From assembly GCA_026075535.2 (NCBI GenBank), contig AP026547.1:62001-126000 (forward strand): a stretch of DNA of 64,000 nt, read 5' to 3'. The position numbers and the translations under genes are program-made. Each line of letters begins with the position of its first letter. Within the stretch, counting starts at the first letter, position 1. Shown here one piece after another: positions 22,913-33,824 of the stretch. Source of the DNA: Tricholoma matsutake (taxonomy: Eukaryota; Basidiomycota; Agaricomycetes; Agaricales; Tricholomataceae). A model generated the notes under the pieces. It was not told the DNA's origin. It made no database searches and saw only the letters and a list, made by a program, of their open reading frames with translations.

Positions 22913-23925
22913 CCCACATAATCAGAACGCTTGCCAAAAAAACAATTCTGAGGGCTAACCGATGCTGGCCCATTGAATATAAAACTGCAGCATCCTTTAA
23001 ATTGATAATCCACAGACATTAGTGATAGAAGAACGGAAAAGAGGAACGAACTGCGTCGATCCTAGTTTTGCCATCGTAAAGTGATGTATACTGTGCTGTG
23101 GAGAACGAGGAATCACCACTATTCGGACGGGGATATAAGCGTGATATCAACAATGGTTCTTCGATTAAAACGCATGCATGATGCACATAGCCACTGAACA
23201 GTGCTAAACAGGATCTTCAGGGCTGGTCAAATTCAACGCTGTGGTCCGAGTCCATGCTTAAGGTTCATCATTGATGTATTCCACTTTGGAGTACCTACCA
23301 AAATAGCCCCAACATGTGTTACCGCTCAATCACCAAGAATCAAACAGAAGCCTGATTCCATGTGACGCACTGACGCTGATCTGTCAAGGACCTCCTGTGG
23401 AGATGCTCGTTTCAGTGAAACTGCAATTTCAGCTATTCTTATTGTGGTTCAGCTCAAGGTCATCAGTGATCACTGATATCATGCAGGGAAGGGATTCCTG
23501 ACGATGAGACAAAGGATCCACATCGAGTCGTCCTGTGTCTGATATGAAAGACGGCGTTTGATAAAGCTGAGCCTGCGTGGACACGGAGTCATAGAACAGA
23601 TTTTGGTGCTATCTGACTCTAGGTGCTCAAGTTGATAGGGAAAAACCGTAGAAAGAAGTCCAAGTCTAAATAAAGCCACCAGAACCTAATCAATACAGGA
23701 CCCCGGAATATACCCCCTACGGCCCCTCGAGTAGATTTGGAGTAGATTTTTTCTGATCGAGTCGGTTATTTTTAAATTGAGCGCTGTGCTCTTGCGTTTC
23801 GTGTCTCACAGGGTGTGCTTTTATCTGTTCTTCCGCCAATTTTGGCACACTATACTTACCGTCCAGATGCCGTTGAGATGCCGTTCTCGTTTATAAGCAG
23901 GCCTGGTAGCCAGGTAACGCGTCTA
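22913..23925. other. Upstream region of the DUF6533-like gene
   Basis: Higher-complexity sequence with no convincing ORF longer than about 65 codons. It probably holds the first exon (an ATG lies near 23020 on the minus strand) and the promoter. No TIR or LTR edge was recognised. Confidence 0.4.
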
Positions 23926-24321
23926 CTGTAAGCGCCTTAATTATAACAATTTGTCATGTCACGAAAGGCATTTGTTGTGTTAATTTTCAAAATGTCACAT
24001 CACAAAACAGGTCGTTTGTTAACGTCAGGACCGATGTCACAGTGATTTCCAAAAATTTCCGAAATCGCCACAGAACATATCTACAAATATTCGATACCAA
24101 GATACAGCATTGTTTCATCTTGCAATTTCTACAAAATCTCCATCAGCTTGCTCCTCGAAAATTTCGGACCTTTTCCTTCTGTCTTTCCATATAGCTTGTG
24201 CCTCTCTCCCATTTAGCTTCCAATCCCTCCCGAATCTTTATACAGTCTTCATGCTTGTGTTCTACAAGTTCCTCAGGAGAATATTTGACAAGAATTTTTT
24301 TCCATGAAGATCATTATAAGT

Positions 24322-26024
24322 TAGGGCTGCACACCGTACCGTCTGATGGGTACAGCCGTACAATCGACGGGCATCAGACGGGTACGGCTCAACCATCCAC
24401 CGTCTGTATAGTTTGGTAAGTAGAACTCCAACCGCTATGGGACGGGTACAGATACGGCCATTGGACGGTCATGTACGGTAGACAGGATGCAATAAAAGAA
24501 GGCAAAAATAGACATATAGGATTGACTATCTACGTATTCAACAATGTAGGGCTGCAGTAGCCTTTGCGCGAGCCAGATGTAAGCGCTTCTTAACAAGCAT
24601 TAAAATATGGATGGTATCAGCATTAAGGCTTGCGCGGCGAAGAGAAATGGTGTCCCGACCACCTGAGAAGACCCGCTCGACCGCAACAGCAGAACCTAGA
24701 TGTGAAGATGATGTGTTAAAATTTTGTAAATATGCTAGAATGACTCACCAGGTATACATAAAATGTCACGAGCAAGGCAAAACAAGTTTGGGAACTGAGC
24801 TCGTCGACCCATCCACCAGTGAATTGGATTGCACGCATCGAAATCTTCAGCAGGAAGTTTGAAATATTCTTCGAGCTCATTGACGGATGGCTTCTCTTTC
24901 CTGCGATATCGAGCTGTGAAGGATTTCTGAGGGGAACCCACAATAGGTTTGGTTTGAACGGATGGACTTGGAGAATTCACTGATGATGGTGTAGAGATGA
25001 CCGCATGTGCATAATTTTCATGGAAGTAGTTGAAGAAGTTTGATTTTGATTGTTCGAGGTGCTCGGCAAGCATCAGGTCATCGGCATAATCTATCTTCAT
25101 GCCCTCGTATGATATCCGAGGATCAGGCACTGTTATCATTCACTCAGTAAGTGAATGATCGCACAGACAAGTAGGCACATACATGCAGCCCATGTATAGA
25201 AGGGAGATGCATCATACTGGTAGTAGTAATCACTGAGTTTGCGGTGGGCATCTGTGAGTCCCGCTTTGATATTCAGCGAAACTGAATCTGGAAGATTGCG
25301 AAGAATAGTTTTGATGTTGTCTTGTAGTCCTCGAGATATTGCACAGGCTAATCTGCCATACTGAGACAACAGTTCTGAGCTTCAAGTTGTTTCCATGAAC
25401 ATTTTATCTTGTCTCGACCTCATGATGAAAATTTTCCTTGGTGACACTGTGAGCCTGTCTTGATTTTTTTTCCAATTACCGTGGATGCCCCTGTGTTGGT
25501 TTCATGTCTCGGAGATCAATGATAAAGACAAAACCATGGTTATCGACACTATTGCATTGAAATGTGATTAAAATGTACTCCACGTACATTTCTTGAGTTG
25601 TCGACGGCCAGCCTAGTGTGAGTACTATCCCAGGCTTGACATCGTCACCGAATAAAATCAGGGCTCAAGAAAATGAAGGGACACTAAAGGAAATCTGAAA
25701 GAACAAGATATATTTCAAAGTGGGATGGCGGTATGGCTAGTATGTGTTTTGCATGGTGTTCAATGGCAACGGTGCGAGTTGTGTGTCATTCGATCATCTA
25801 GTCTGTGGCGTGTTGATAGGAAAAAAATTAAAGTTTGCTCGGAGATTCCCGTCCAATGCCGTCTAATCCCATTGATGGCTGTACCTTGGACGGCATTGGA
25901 TGGGTACTGACCATCCCGTCCACCGTCCATCTACATAGTTGCAAAGAGCTGCAACGGTATGGGTACAGCGACCATACTACGGGTCCGTCTATGCCGTACT
26001 GTATGGTCATGGTGTGCAGCCCTA
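24322..26024 (-). mobile_element. hAT element, 1703 bp, internally deleted
   Basis: Tips TAGGGCTGCACACC and GGTGTGCAGCCCTA are perfect inverted repeats. They are flanked by a perfect 8-bp target duplication TTATAAGT (24314-24321 and 26025-26032). Subterminal regions are filled with GACGG/CCGTC and GGTACGG words. The minus strand carries the C-terminal part of a hAT transposase; the N-terminal half is absent. Confidence 0.93.
24541..25369 (-). pseudogene. hAT transposase, C-terminal fragment with an intron
   Basis: Reading the minus strand, KAGLTDAHRKLSDYYYQYD and SPFYTWAA (25136-25369) belong to the central domain. VNELEEYFKLP, NPIHWWMGRRAQFPNLFCLA and ILCIPG belong to the hAT C-terminal dimerisation domain. 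A GTGAGT..CTAG intron of about 52 bp then splices IPG to SAVAVERVFSGGRDTISLRR. The frame closes near 24541 after HILMLVKKRLHLARAKA. ERVFS is the diagnostic hAT end motif. The catalytic N-terminal part is missing and a frame break lies near 25138, so only a relic of the dimerisation region is present. Confidence 0.85.
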
Positions 26025-26389
26025 TTATAAGTAGATAAGAGTGCTTCGGGAAATTTTACTAGTAGCGGTAGGGCAATATAAACAGTTAGGATAGCACGAG
26101 CATGGGTAAATAATATGTTTTATGAGTACTTGCTGCTGAGTTTGGTCTCATTGGCATCAAATCTCAGTCGGTTTGTTAGTGGTCACGCATCGATTCCACC
26201 CGTTTGTTATGACCAGGACCATTTGTTAAGGTCACGGTGTCACAGGCAATTGTTATAATTAAGGTGCTTACAGTATATTGTTATACTTACCCTACTCTCC
26301 AGAGCCAGAGCCATCTCACGAGCATGTTTTGTAATAGGTACGAGGACATAGACATACTATCCCTAGCGCTGGGTTTGAACACGGGTAGA

Positions 26390-26647
26390 TGTTGAAATTA
26401 ATTACCAATATTGTTGCATGTGCATATTCTCCCACATTAATTACCAATATTGATACATGTTTCATATGCATATTCCTCTGGAGTCATGTGATATCCTTAC
26501 TATTATGTATATAAGGAGAACCTGTACTGTAGTAGGAATATAGTGTTCTTACCTCTGCTAACCCTAGCTGTAAGTCTAACTAAACCCCAGGTAGGTTGTA
26601 AGGAACATGTTGTCTCTTCCCCTGTGCAGCATATATAGTCTGCTCCA
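26390..26647 (+). repeat. Probable 5' LTR of copia D
   Basis: The region ends immediately before a primer-binding site and has LTR-like content: a start TGTTGAAATTAATTACC, a TATA box (TATGTATATAAGG near 26507), and a duplicated word ATTAATTACCAATATTG (about 26398 and 26436). The upstream limit is a guess based on the TG start. A matching 3' LTR was not recognised after 32229, so the pairing is unproven. Confidence 0.45.
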
Positions 26648-26650
26648 ATA

Positions 26651-26662
26651 GGTTATGGGCCC
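26651..26662 (+). other. Primer-binding site of copia D
   Basis: GGTTATGGGCCC is complementary to the anticodon-arm region of initiator methionine tRNA (GGGCCCAUAACC). Copia and Ty5 elements are known to prime with a half-molecule of that tRNA. It sits about four bases after the presumed LTR end. Confidence 0.7.
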
Positions 26663-26698
26663 TGCTGGGCACGTCGTGAACACGCCTTAATTGGCTGC

Positions 26699-27124
26699 TA
26701 TAAGGGCAACCTAAGCCTCTAGCAAAGGGAAATCCGAAGTTAAAATTATGCTACATAATACAGGGATTGGGGGCGCACCTAGCAAAGGGAAATCCGAAGA
26801 GAAAACTCTAAGGATCCCCTTGCTGATGCCCAGTATATGTGAAGACGACAAAAATCAAATATAACCTAAAAATAGAAAAAGGCGGAGATAGGCGGATCAA
26901 GGCCGCCGAATGACATCATACCAAGGGGTATGTGTCGGAAGGGGTACTCCGCCTCTAAATATAAAAGTGTCAACATATACAAACATGATAGCAAGGGAAA
27001 ATTAGTAATAAAATCCGGAAAAATCATAGAAAATGAAGAATAGAAGGAAATGAGGTGGGGAAAAATATGGGACAAACATAAAAAATAGGAAAAACACACA
27101 GGGCACCCCCCTAGTCCCCTTACA
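26699..27124 (-). repeat. Solo LTR of the gypsy C family
   Basis: A 426-bp LTR in reverse orientation (minus-strand start TGTAAGGGGACTAG) matches 37134-37555 along its whole length. It is flanked by a perfect 5-bp direct repeat GCTGC (26694-26698 and 27125-27129). It lies inside the leader of copia D, so it inserted after that element was in place. Recombination between two LTRs is the usual origin of a solo LTR. Confidence 0.93.
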
Positions 27125-27330
27125 GCTGCGAACAACGTTGACTTCATCGTCTCCAAATTATAACCTTGCACTCTTCGTGAGCTGCATTGCGCTCCCTGCG
27201 AGCTGCATTAAAACCTAGGTTGACTAGGGTTTAATCACTCTGAAGGAGTGTTTTTTCTCCTGAGATTGTGAAATGTGTCTTCTCAGATAAAAGACTGATT
27301 GAGCACTTTTAACAGCCACCAGTACAAATC

Positions 27331-28362
27331 ATGTCTTCAACCCTTGAGAAGCTCGTCCAAACTTTCGATGGATCCAATTACATATAATGGGCTGACTCCA
27401 TGAAGGTGTGGCTCAGGTCTCAGGGCCTCTGGCAAATAACTAGCGGGGTGGAAGTCAAACTGCCTCCGGCACCTCCTTTGACGGCGACGAACCCTACTCT
27501 CGTAGCAGATGCTACTGCCAAGCTCCAGACCTGGAGCAACAAAAATGACCAGGCTATTGGTAGCCTAGTGCTCCACCTGGCCCCCTCCATTCAGCAGCGT
27601 GCCAACACCAAGGACACTGCTGAGGAGGTGTGGGACCTCATTCGCACTGATTATGGTGTCAATGGCCCCTCCCAAGTCTTTGCAGACTTTAGGTCTGCAA
27701 TAGCAATCAAAATTCTGGCTGCAAATCCTGCGCCAGAGATTGCTAAGATGGCTGACAAGTTCGAGCGCCTCACGGCTGCCAATGTTGCCATCCCTGAACT
27801 AGTTCAGGCGATGATCCTACTTGCTGCAATGCCGCGTGAGTACGATTCTTTGTCTGCCACAGTCCTTAACACGACCACTACTAGTGCCTTGACGTTTAAA
27901 CATGTCAAGGACTCCATTGTCGCTGAAGCCTCAAGGCGCATGGCAGTAGGAAAGCCTGCTGGCCAGCCTCAGGCCAACAAACTTTCCGCTGTCAAATGCA
28001 AAGGGGAAACCCCAAATGGCAGCCCAAAGAAGGGCAAAACAACAATGGAGATTCATCCCAAAAATGTGGACAACACGGGGACAAAAAAGACTAAGGAGGA
28101 AAAGCCTAAAGAGAAACATACCCACCTCGCCTCCAGTGCCTTTACCACCATAAATGGTAATGGCACCATCATACCACTGATGCTGCTCATTCAGCGCATC
28201 AAAAAATGCGACCACACTCCCACAAGAGATCCTTGCCACCGACCGCCTCCACAGGCATATACGGGCGTGGCCTCTACCTCTTGTTCAGTTTACGCCGAAT
28301 ATCAGCAAGCTCGAGACACCCTCGAGCAAATGCATCTTCCGTGCACCGCAAAAAAACTGTGA
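27331..28362 (+). pseudogene. Copia D Gag-like N-terminal region
   Basis: The natural start is ATG at 27331 (MSSTLEKLVQTFDGSNYI), 40 codons ahead of the first long uninterrupted frame, with TAA at about 27385 in place of a CAA codon. The body is a copia Gag (UBN2-type): MKVWLRSQGLWQI, LQTWSNKNDQAIGSLVLHL, AEEVWDLIRTDYG, MILLAAMPREYDSLSATVL. A Lys-rich tail follows (KKTKEEKPKEKH). No CCHC knuckle is visible; the region where it would be is scrambled after about 28190, suggesting a frameshift. Confidence 0.8.
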
Positions 28363-28383
28363 CCGCTGGAAGAGCACCTAACG

Positions 28384-31300
28384 GTGCGAGAAGGTAAGAG
28401 GAGGAGGATCGAACCAGAACCGAGAATCGAGGAGGTAGAAGACGACATCATCTCCCTAGGATCCAAACCTCCGGTGTCTGATGAGGAAGTATGGAAAGCC
28501 ATCGACGAGATGTTCATCGATGAACCCCTTGAAACGGGAGCGTATGATGACAGGTCAGTCCTTTTCCCTTCCACAAGCACAAAGATTAATATTCCTACGA
28601 ATACAGCGAACTTTTCATGTGAAATCTTACCGCTATTAAATGTATCATGGAATTATTTAGATCTTAATGTATGTGTTATGTGTGCAAATGGAAATTGTAA
28701 GAAAGGTGCAGACTGGATCATGGATTCAGGCGCATCAAAACACTTCACTGGTGAAATGAAAGATTTCCCTTCCTATGAGTCTTTACTGAGAAAGGACTCT
28801 ACCTTGGTCCAAACAGCCACGGGTACTACTCATATAGTAGGAAAAGGAGCAGTCTTCATTAGACATCAGGTAGTATGTCACGGGAAGTCAGAGATGCGTG
28901 AAACACGATTATACCCCGTCTACTACATACCCAACATTAATACTCAATTAATGTCAATGGGCATCTTCTTACAAGACAGAAGTGATGTGCATGGTTCCTC
29001 CGCACCCATTTCATTTATCGAGAAAGGAAACCCAATCATGTATTGTGTCCCTCTTAGGAGAAGTGACACGATTTATTGGGCTTGGACTCATATAATGAGC
29101 ACCAAAAAGGTCAATGTCACGACCATATATGTCACTGACTACTTGACTTGGCATAGGTGACTTGGACACCCATCCAAAGAGGCGCTAGGGAAAATGCCTA
29201 ATAGCACCATCAAATTCCCAAGGAATTTAATTATTCCTAAAGACAAAATTATATGTCCAGGGTGCGCTGAAGGGAAAATGACCTCAAAGTCTTTTCCAGA
29301 ATCAAATTCACATGCAGCAAAACCCTTTGAATTAATACATTCCGATCTAAAGGAACTCCCAGTACTATCGTACCACAAACATAAATACTTTATTGTATTT
29401 CTGGATGACAAGACGTCACATATCTGGGTCCAGTGCCTTAGAAAGAAGTCTGACGCTGCTGCAGCAATTAGACAATTTCAGGCAATGGCTTTGACCCAGT
29501 ATGGTGCTACAATCAAGCGCTGGCGTGTTGATCCAGGGGGGGAGTTCAAAGATTGTGAGCTACAAAATATGCTCAAGGATTTTGGCATCAAAATAGAGAT
29601 GTCTGCACCCCACGTTCACCAACAGAATGGGCGTGCAGAGCATGCCATAAGGACAATAATGGAAAAGTCGCAAACCCTGCGATTTACCGCTTGTCTACCA
29701 CAATCATGGTGGGAATTTTGCATTGAACATGCAACACACCTATACAATTGAACCCCAATAAGGTGCCTGAAATGGCTGACACCTTTTGAGGACCTGACAA
29801 AGGTCTGACCAGATCTAAACAATCTGAAGGTCTTTGGTTGCGGTGCTTACATCTATCTACCCAAGGAGAAATGTCCAACCACATTAGCTCCTCGATTGGA
29901 GTTAATGATGTACCTTGGATTAGAAGATGGCATTAAAGCATACCGTTCCATGTGACTTAATGGTGCAATATTCATTGGTGCTATGGCACTATTTGATAAA
30001 ACATTGTTCCCATGCTGTCCCGGAGCTAAAACTCCTGCCAAGACAGACCTTGGTGATTTTCCACATCCAGAACCAGAAGATGATGACCACTCATCTGGAA
30101 TGGATGGTGATGATTCTATACCACCACAAAATCCGCCCCTTCCTCCATCATCGGAAGATGATGATGATGATGTACCAAGTGAGCAAAAGGCGCATGATGA
30201 TGTGACTGATGCTCCTCATCCGCCGCCTCCAGTAACCACTGAGGACTTTCATCCAAGACGTGAAGATCAACAGGAATGGCAGCAATTGCCCCGTCGATCA
30301 GGCAGGCAGAGGAACATCCCAAACCGTCCTGGCAATACCTATGGAGAGAAGCAACTCCCCTTTGACATAGAGAGAGACATTGCACGTGATCAATATTGGA
30401 AGATATCTGTGGGTCAAGATTCGGATCATAACCAAACACGACCACGATCTCAACAACAAGAACTGGTTGCTGGACCGAGTTTGGCACCCCACGAGAGTGT
30501 GCCCAATTCCGATAATCAAGAACATGATCACCCAATGGGGGAACCGGACGAAGCAGGTTATATTAAAAAGATAACCAAGGAAGGTGGAGATAAGCTTATT
30601 CACTGGCTGTTGTCAAAAGCAGTCAATCCATCAAGCGAAATAAGCCAAGTTCCAAACCAATTTTGTGATATTGCACGCCTACCACAGCAGCAGCAACTTG
30701 AGTGGAAACAGGCTTGTCGTGAAGAATTAGAGGCTCTTCGCAAGCGACAAGTCTATGACATTGTCGATCTTCCACATGATCAAAAAATGATCAAAAACAG
30801 ATCGGTTTTCTCTGTGAAATCAGACGGAAGAAAACGAGCCAGACTTGTGGCCAAAGGTTTTTCACAAGTCAAAGGCATTGACTTTGATGAGATTTTCTCA
30901 CCAGTAGTCCGCTACGAGACCATATGCCTCATGTTTGCACTTGCATCTCTAGAAGGCATGTATATGACTGGTCTAGATGTAAAAACCGCATTTTTATATG
31001 GCAAACTAGAAGAGGAGATCTATATGGATCAACCCAAGGGTTTCAGACTCGAGGGAAAAGAGCGCAAAGTAATGCGCTTACGCCGAGCATTGTATGGCCT
31101 TAAACAGGCCTCACTAGCATGGTGGAAAGAGCTAGAGGCATTTATGTGCACCATTGGGTTTGTGCGCGCCAGCTCCAATGCCGGCATCTTCATACACAAG
31201 GATCCTAAGACAGGCAGCATTGTTATTGCGCTAGTCTATGTTGATGATGGCTTGTTCATGGGGAATAACAAGAAACTTGTGAATGAAAAGAAGAATGCTT

Positions 31301-32193
31301 GTCTGAAGCATTGGGAGTGCCGTAGTACTGAAAAAGTCACAGAATTCTTAGGCATGCGCATCACCCAGACTGCAAGCAAAGTCAAACTCGATCAAACTGA
31401 ATATCTCGCCAAAGTGCTCGAGAGGTTCAAGAGGACAAATGCCAAAACTGCCCCCACTCCGCTTTGGACTGGTTACAAACCGTCAGAAAACACAGTGATG
31501 CCAAACACGGCGCTTAGATCAAAATATCAGTCTGTGATTGGATCTTTATTGTATCTGATGCTCGGAACGCGACCTGATATTGCTTACACAGTAATCAAGA
31601 TGTCGCAATTCTTGGCTAATCCTAGCCAAGAACATCTAGACAAAGTGATGTACATCATGCGCTATCTGGTGGGAACCCAGAAATATAACATAGTCTACAA
31701 TGGAGAGAAATCCAAAGGGCTACAAGCCTTCACAGATTCTGATTGGGCAGCTGACACTGTCAAACGTTGATCTACAATGGGTTACTTTGCTACTTTAGCA
31801 AGTGGCATTGTGTGCTGGCAGTCCCGTTTACAAAAAACTGTAGCACTGTCATCCACAGAAGCCAAACATATGGCTCTCTCCAACACTTGTCGGCAGATAG
31901 TGTGGATAGAGTCCTTATTCCAGGAACTTGCATATATACTGAAGCACATACCAATCTGCGCTGATAATCAGGGATCCATCTTTATTGGATCAAATCCAGT
32001 TCAGGAAAGAAGGACCAAACATATAGACATTCGCTACCACTATACCCGCGAATGCATAGAAAATGACAAAGTCACAGTCATTTTCATTCCTGGAAGTGAT
32101 AATCTGGCTGACATGTTCACAAAGAACCTTGGCGCTGTCCTATTCAGGAAATTTAGAGACTCTCTCAGAATTACTTTCGAGGTTCAAACTTAG
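28384..32193 (+). pseudogene. Copia D Pol (protease, integrase, RT, RNase H)
   Basis: The protease has WIMDSGASKHFTG. The pre-integrase zinc region (WHR-stop-LGHPSKEALGKM ... CPGCAEGKM) is followed by the integrase core with Asp in IHSDLKELP, Asp in VDPGGEF and Glu in NGRAEHAI. Reverse transcriptase (WKQACREELEALRKR onward) includes LDVKTAFLYGKLEEEIYMDQ, LRRALYGLKQA and the catalytic ALVYVDDGLFMG. RNase H has AFTDSDWAADT and TEAKHMALSNTCRQ, ending with stop 32191-32193. TGA codons at about 29158, 29749, 29806, 29953 and 31768 all sit where an Arg codon is expected. With those read as sense the frame is nearly continuous, so decay is mild. Confidence 0.88.
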
Positions 32194-32607
32194 CTGCTTA
32201 GAGCACTTTACAGTTTGAGGAGGGCAGATATGGGAGCAGCCAGGACATGGGCAGCCAGGACATGGGAGCAGCCAGCATGCCCGACGTAGGATTGTCAGCA
32301 GTTAGCTATCAACCAATGACCCCACGAGGTCTTTACACTCCTCCACGTATTCCTATCAGAATCCAACCATATTCTGATGTCATTTTTACCAGCCAAATTG
32401 ACATGAAATGGCAGGTTCAGTCCAAGTCCAGTCCGATGCAGTCCGATCGGAATCTGATCAGACCATCGGAATCTCCTAGGAATTTCTGACCATAGAAATC
32501 ACATAGGAATATTCCAATGTTATGCAGAGACATCAGACAACATAGGATTCCGATAGGAATGAAAGCAGCCTTGCTTAGTAATTAATAGTAGAAAAAGTAA
32601 GCACGCA

Positions 32608-32682
32608 TGGCAGAATTGAACCCTAGACCTCTAACATGATTACATAAGGATAAAGTGACAATAATACCACTATACTAAGCAT
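32608..32682 (-). other. tRNA-like (SINE-head-like) module, left arm
   Basis: On the minus strand an A-box-like TTAGTATAGTGG is followed about 50 bases later by a B-box-like GGTTCAATTCT. The stems of a real tRNA do not pair, so this is not a tRNA gene. It points outward, towards the left end of the TIR element. Confidence 0.4.
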
Positions 32683-32919
32683 CCAGTGTAGGTATAAGTG
32701 CTCTTACTGCACTACATACCATTCCCATGGGTGTGATGACAAAGCACATAGCTGCGTCACCACACCTTGCCAGCTCATCACTCCCCACCACCACCATCAA
32801 CGACACCATGGCCTCCCCCCCTTCCCCCCTCTTCCCACAACCCCAACCACATCACCCAACCCTCCCACAATGACCACCGCCTCTGCAACCAAGCCCCATG
32901 ACACACAACGTGGCCCAAA

Positions 32920-33178
32920 TGATGTGAATCATCGTTTGGGCCAATAGTAATTTTTTTGTTTTATTTCTTGTTTTTGTGAATTCACTAATTGTATTTCTTC
33001 TTTTTCAGTTTCTAATCTACTGGTAACGACGGTAGACAACACCTAACGATGCCCACCCAATGGTGCCATGTCATCCGGGTCCAAACGATGCAATTGTGTC
33101 ATTTGGGCCCACAAGTAATTTTTTTTGTCTTTCATTTCTTTTCATAAACTAACTAATGTATTTTTTTTGTTTTCCAGG
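32920..33178 (+). repeat. Tandem 168-bp units with intron-like T-rich segments
   Basis: Two units, with donor-like AGTAATTTTTTT at about 32946 and 33114, each contain GTAATT, a CTAAT/CTAACTAAT branch-like word and a T-rich run ending in CAG. Each is preceded by a TTTGGGCC word. They look like duplicated 62-65 bp introns with a small exon between, but the flanks have no long coding frame. Confidence 0.5.
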
Positions 33179-33182
33179 TTCT

Positions 33183-33590
33183 CATAACAGTAACGAGGGA
33201 CGGATGCGAGATCACGCCGACACCACCACAACACTGCCATGTCACGATGGCACACCACCCACACCCAGCCTCATGAGCAACTGCTCGTGGGGTGGTTGGT
33301 GGGTGGAGCGACAAGGAGACGAGGAGGGAGGAGAGACAATGACAGGGGAAACCATGCGCCTCCAGCCTCCCAAGCAACTGCTCGTGGGGTGGATGGTGCA
33401 TGGAATGACGACTGGGAGGGGAGACGATGGGGAGGGGAGACGATGGGGAGGGGGGGGAAACAGCAGGACAACGAGGGGACAGCATGATGGAGACGGGAGG
33501 GAGGGGAGACAAGGGGTGAGGGGAAGGGGAAACGATGAGACAGAAGCGACATGATGCAACACACCACCACCCCCTCCCCCGCATTTTGTG
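33183..33590. repeat. ACG-rich repeat family, copy 2
   Basis: Contains GAGCAACTGCTCGTGGGGTG at 33275 and AAGCAACTGCTCGTGGGGTG at 33371, and purine-rich GGGGAGACGATG repeats at 33417-33530. It resembles 19027-19640. Open frames on both strands are by-products of composition. The following 33590-33737 is poly-G/poly-T and AT-rich, with no gene. Confidence 0.5.
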
Positions 33591-33737
33591 GGGGGGTGGG
33601 TTTTTTAGTTTTAAATTGTATAATTAAATAGTATAATCAATTGTCCCCCCATGCATTTGTGTGGGGGGGGTTTTTTTTTTCAATAGTGAACTATCCCTAA
33701 GTGCTTTAAATGGACATTATATTATAAATTTATTAAT

Positions 33738-33824
33738 TCTCCTGTGGCTCAACTGGTTGAGCACTTGTTTGGTTGTCATGTGATTTATATTCCAAGGTCC
33801 ATGGTTCAATCCCTGCTCTACCCA
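33738..33824 (+). other. tRNA-like (SINE-head-like) module, right arm
   Basis: TGGCTCAACTGGTTGAGC (A-box and D-arm-like, 33745-33762) is followed by GGTTCAATCCC (B-box-like, 33803-33813). Acceptor and T stems do not pair well. It points outward, towards the right end of the TIR element, mirroring the module at 32608-32682. Confidence 0.45.

Larger units (their letters stand above)
23926..26273. mobile_element. TA-flanked TIR element (Tc1/mariner-like), split by hAT
   Basis: The left tip CTGTAAGCGCCTTAATTATA and the inverted right tip TATAATTAAGGTGCTTACAG differ at one base. Both are flanked by TA (23924-23925 and 26274-26275). Inner matches (AACAAA.GGTCCTG, GTGTCAC) extend the similarity more loosely. 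TA duplication fits the Tc1/mariner superfamily. Without the inserted hAT it is about 0.6 kb, and it encodes no recognisable transposase, so it is a MITE-like element. Superfamily assignment rests only on the TA and the tips. Confidence 0.72.
26390..32330 (+). mobile_element. Ty1/copia element D
   Basis: Order: possible 5' LTR, initiator-tRNA primer site, leader (with a solo gypsy LTR inside), gag, protease, integrase, reverse transcriptase and RNase H, then a polypurine-like tract GAGGAGGGCAGA at about 32217-32228. Integrase before RT is the copia order. About 100 bp after the tract may be the start of the 3' LTR (repeated GGGAGCAGCCAGGACATG), cut by the TIR element at 32331. Confidence 0.82.

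Noticed and set aside
33153..33584. Cys/Ser/Pro-rich ORFs on both strands at 33.15-33.58 kb
   Set aside because: Composition-driven open frames in a GC-rich repeat; no domain and no conserved frame with the related copy at 19.0-19.6 kb.
33738..33824. tRNA gene
   Set aside because: A and B boxes are present, but the acceptor and T stems do not pair. Kept only as a tRNA-like module.
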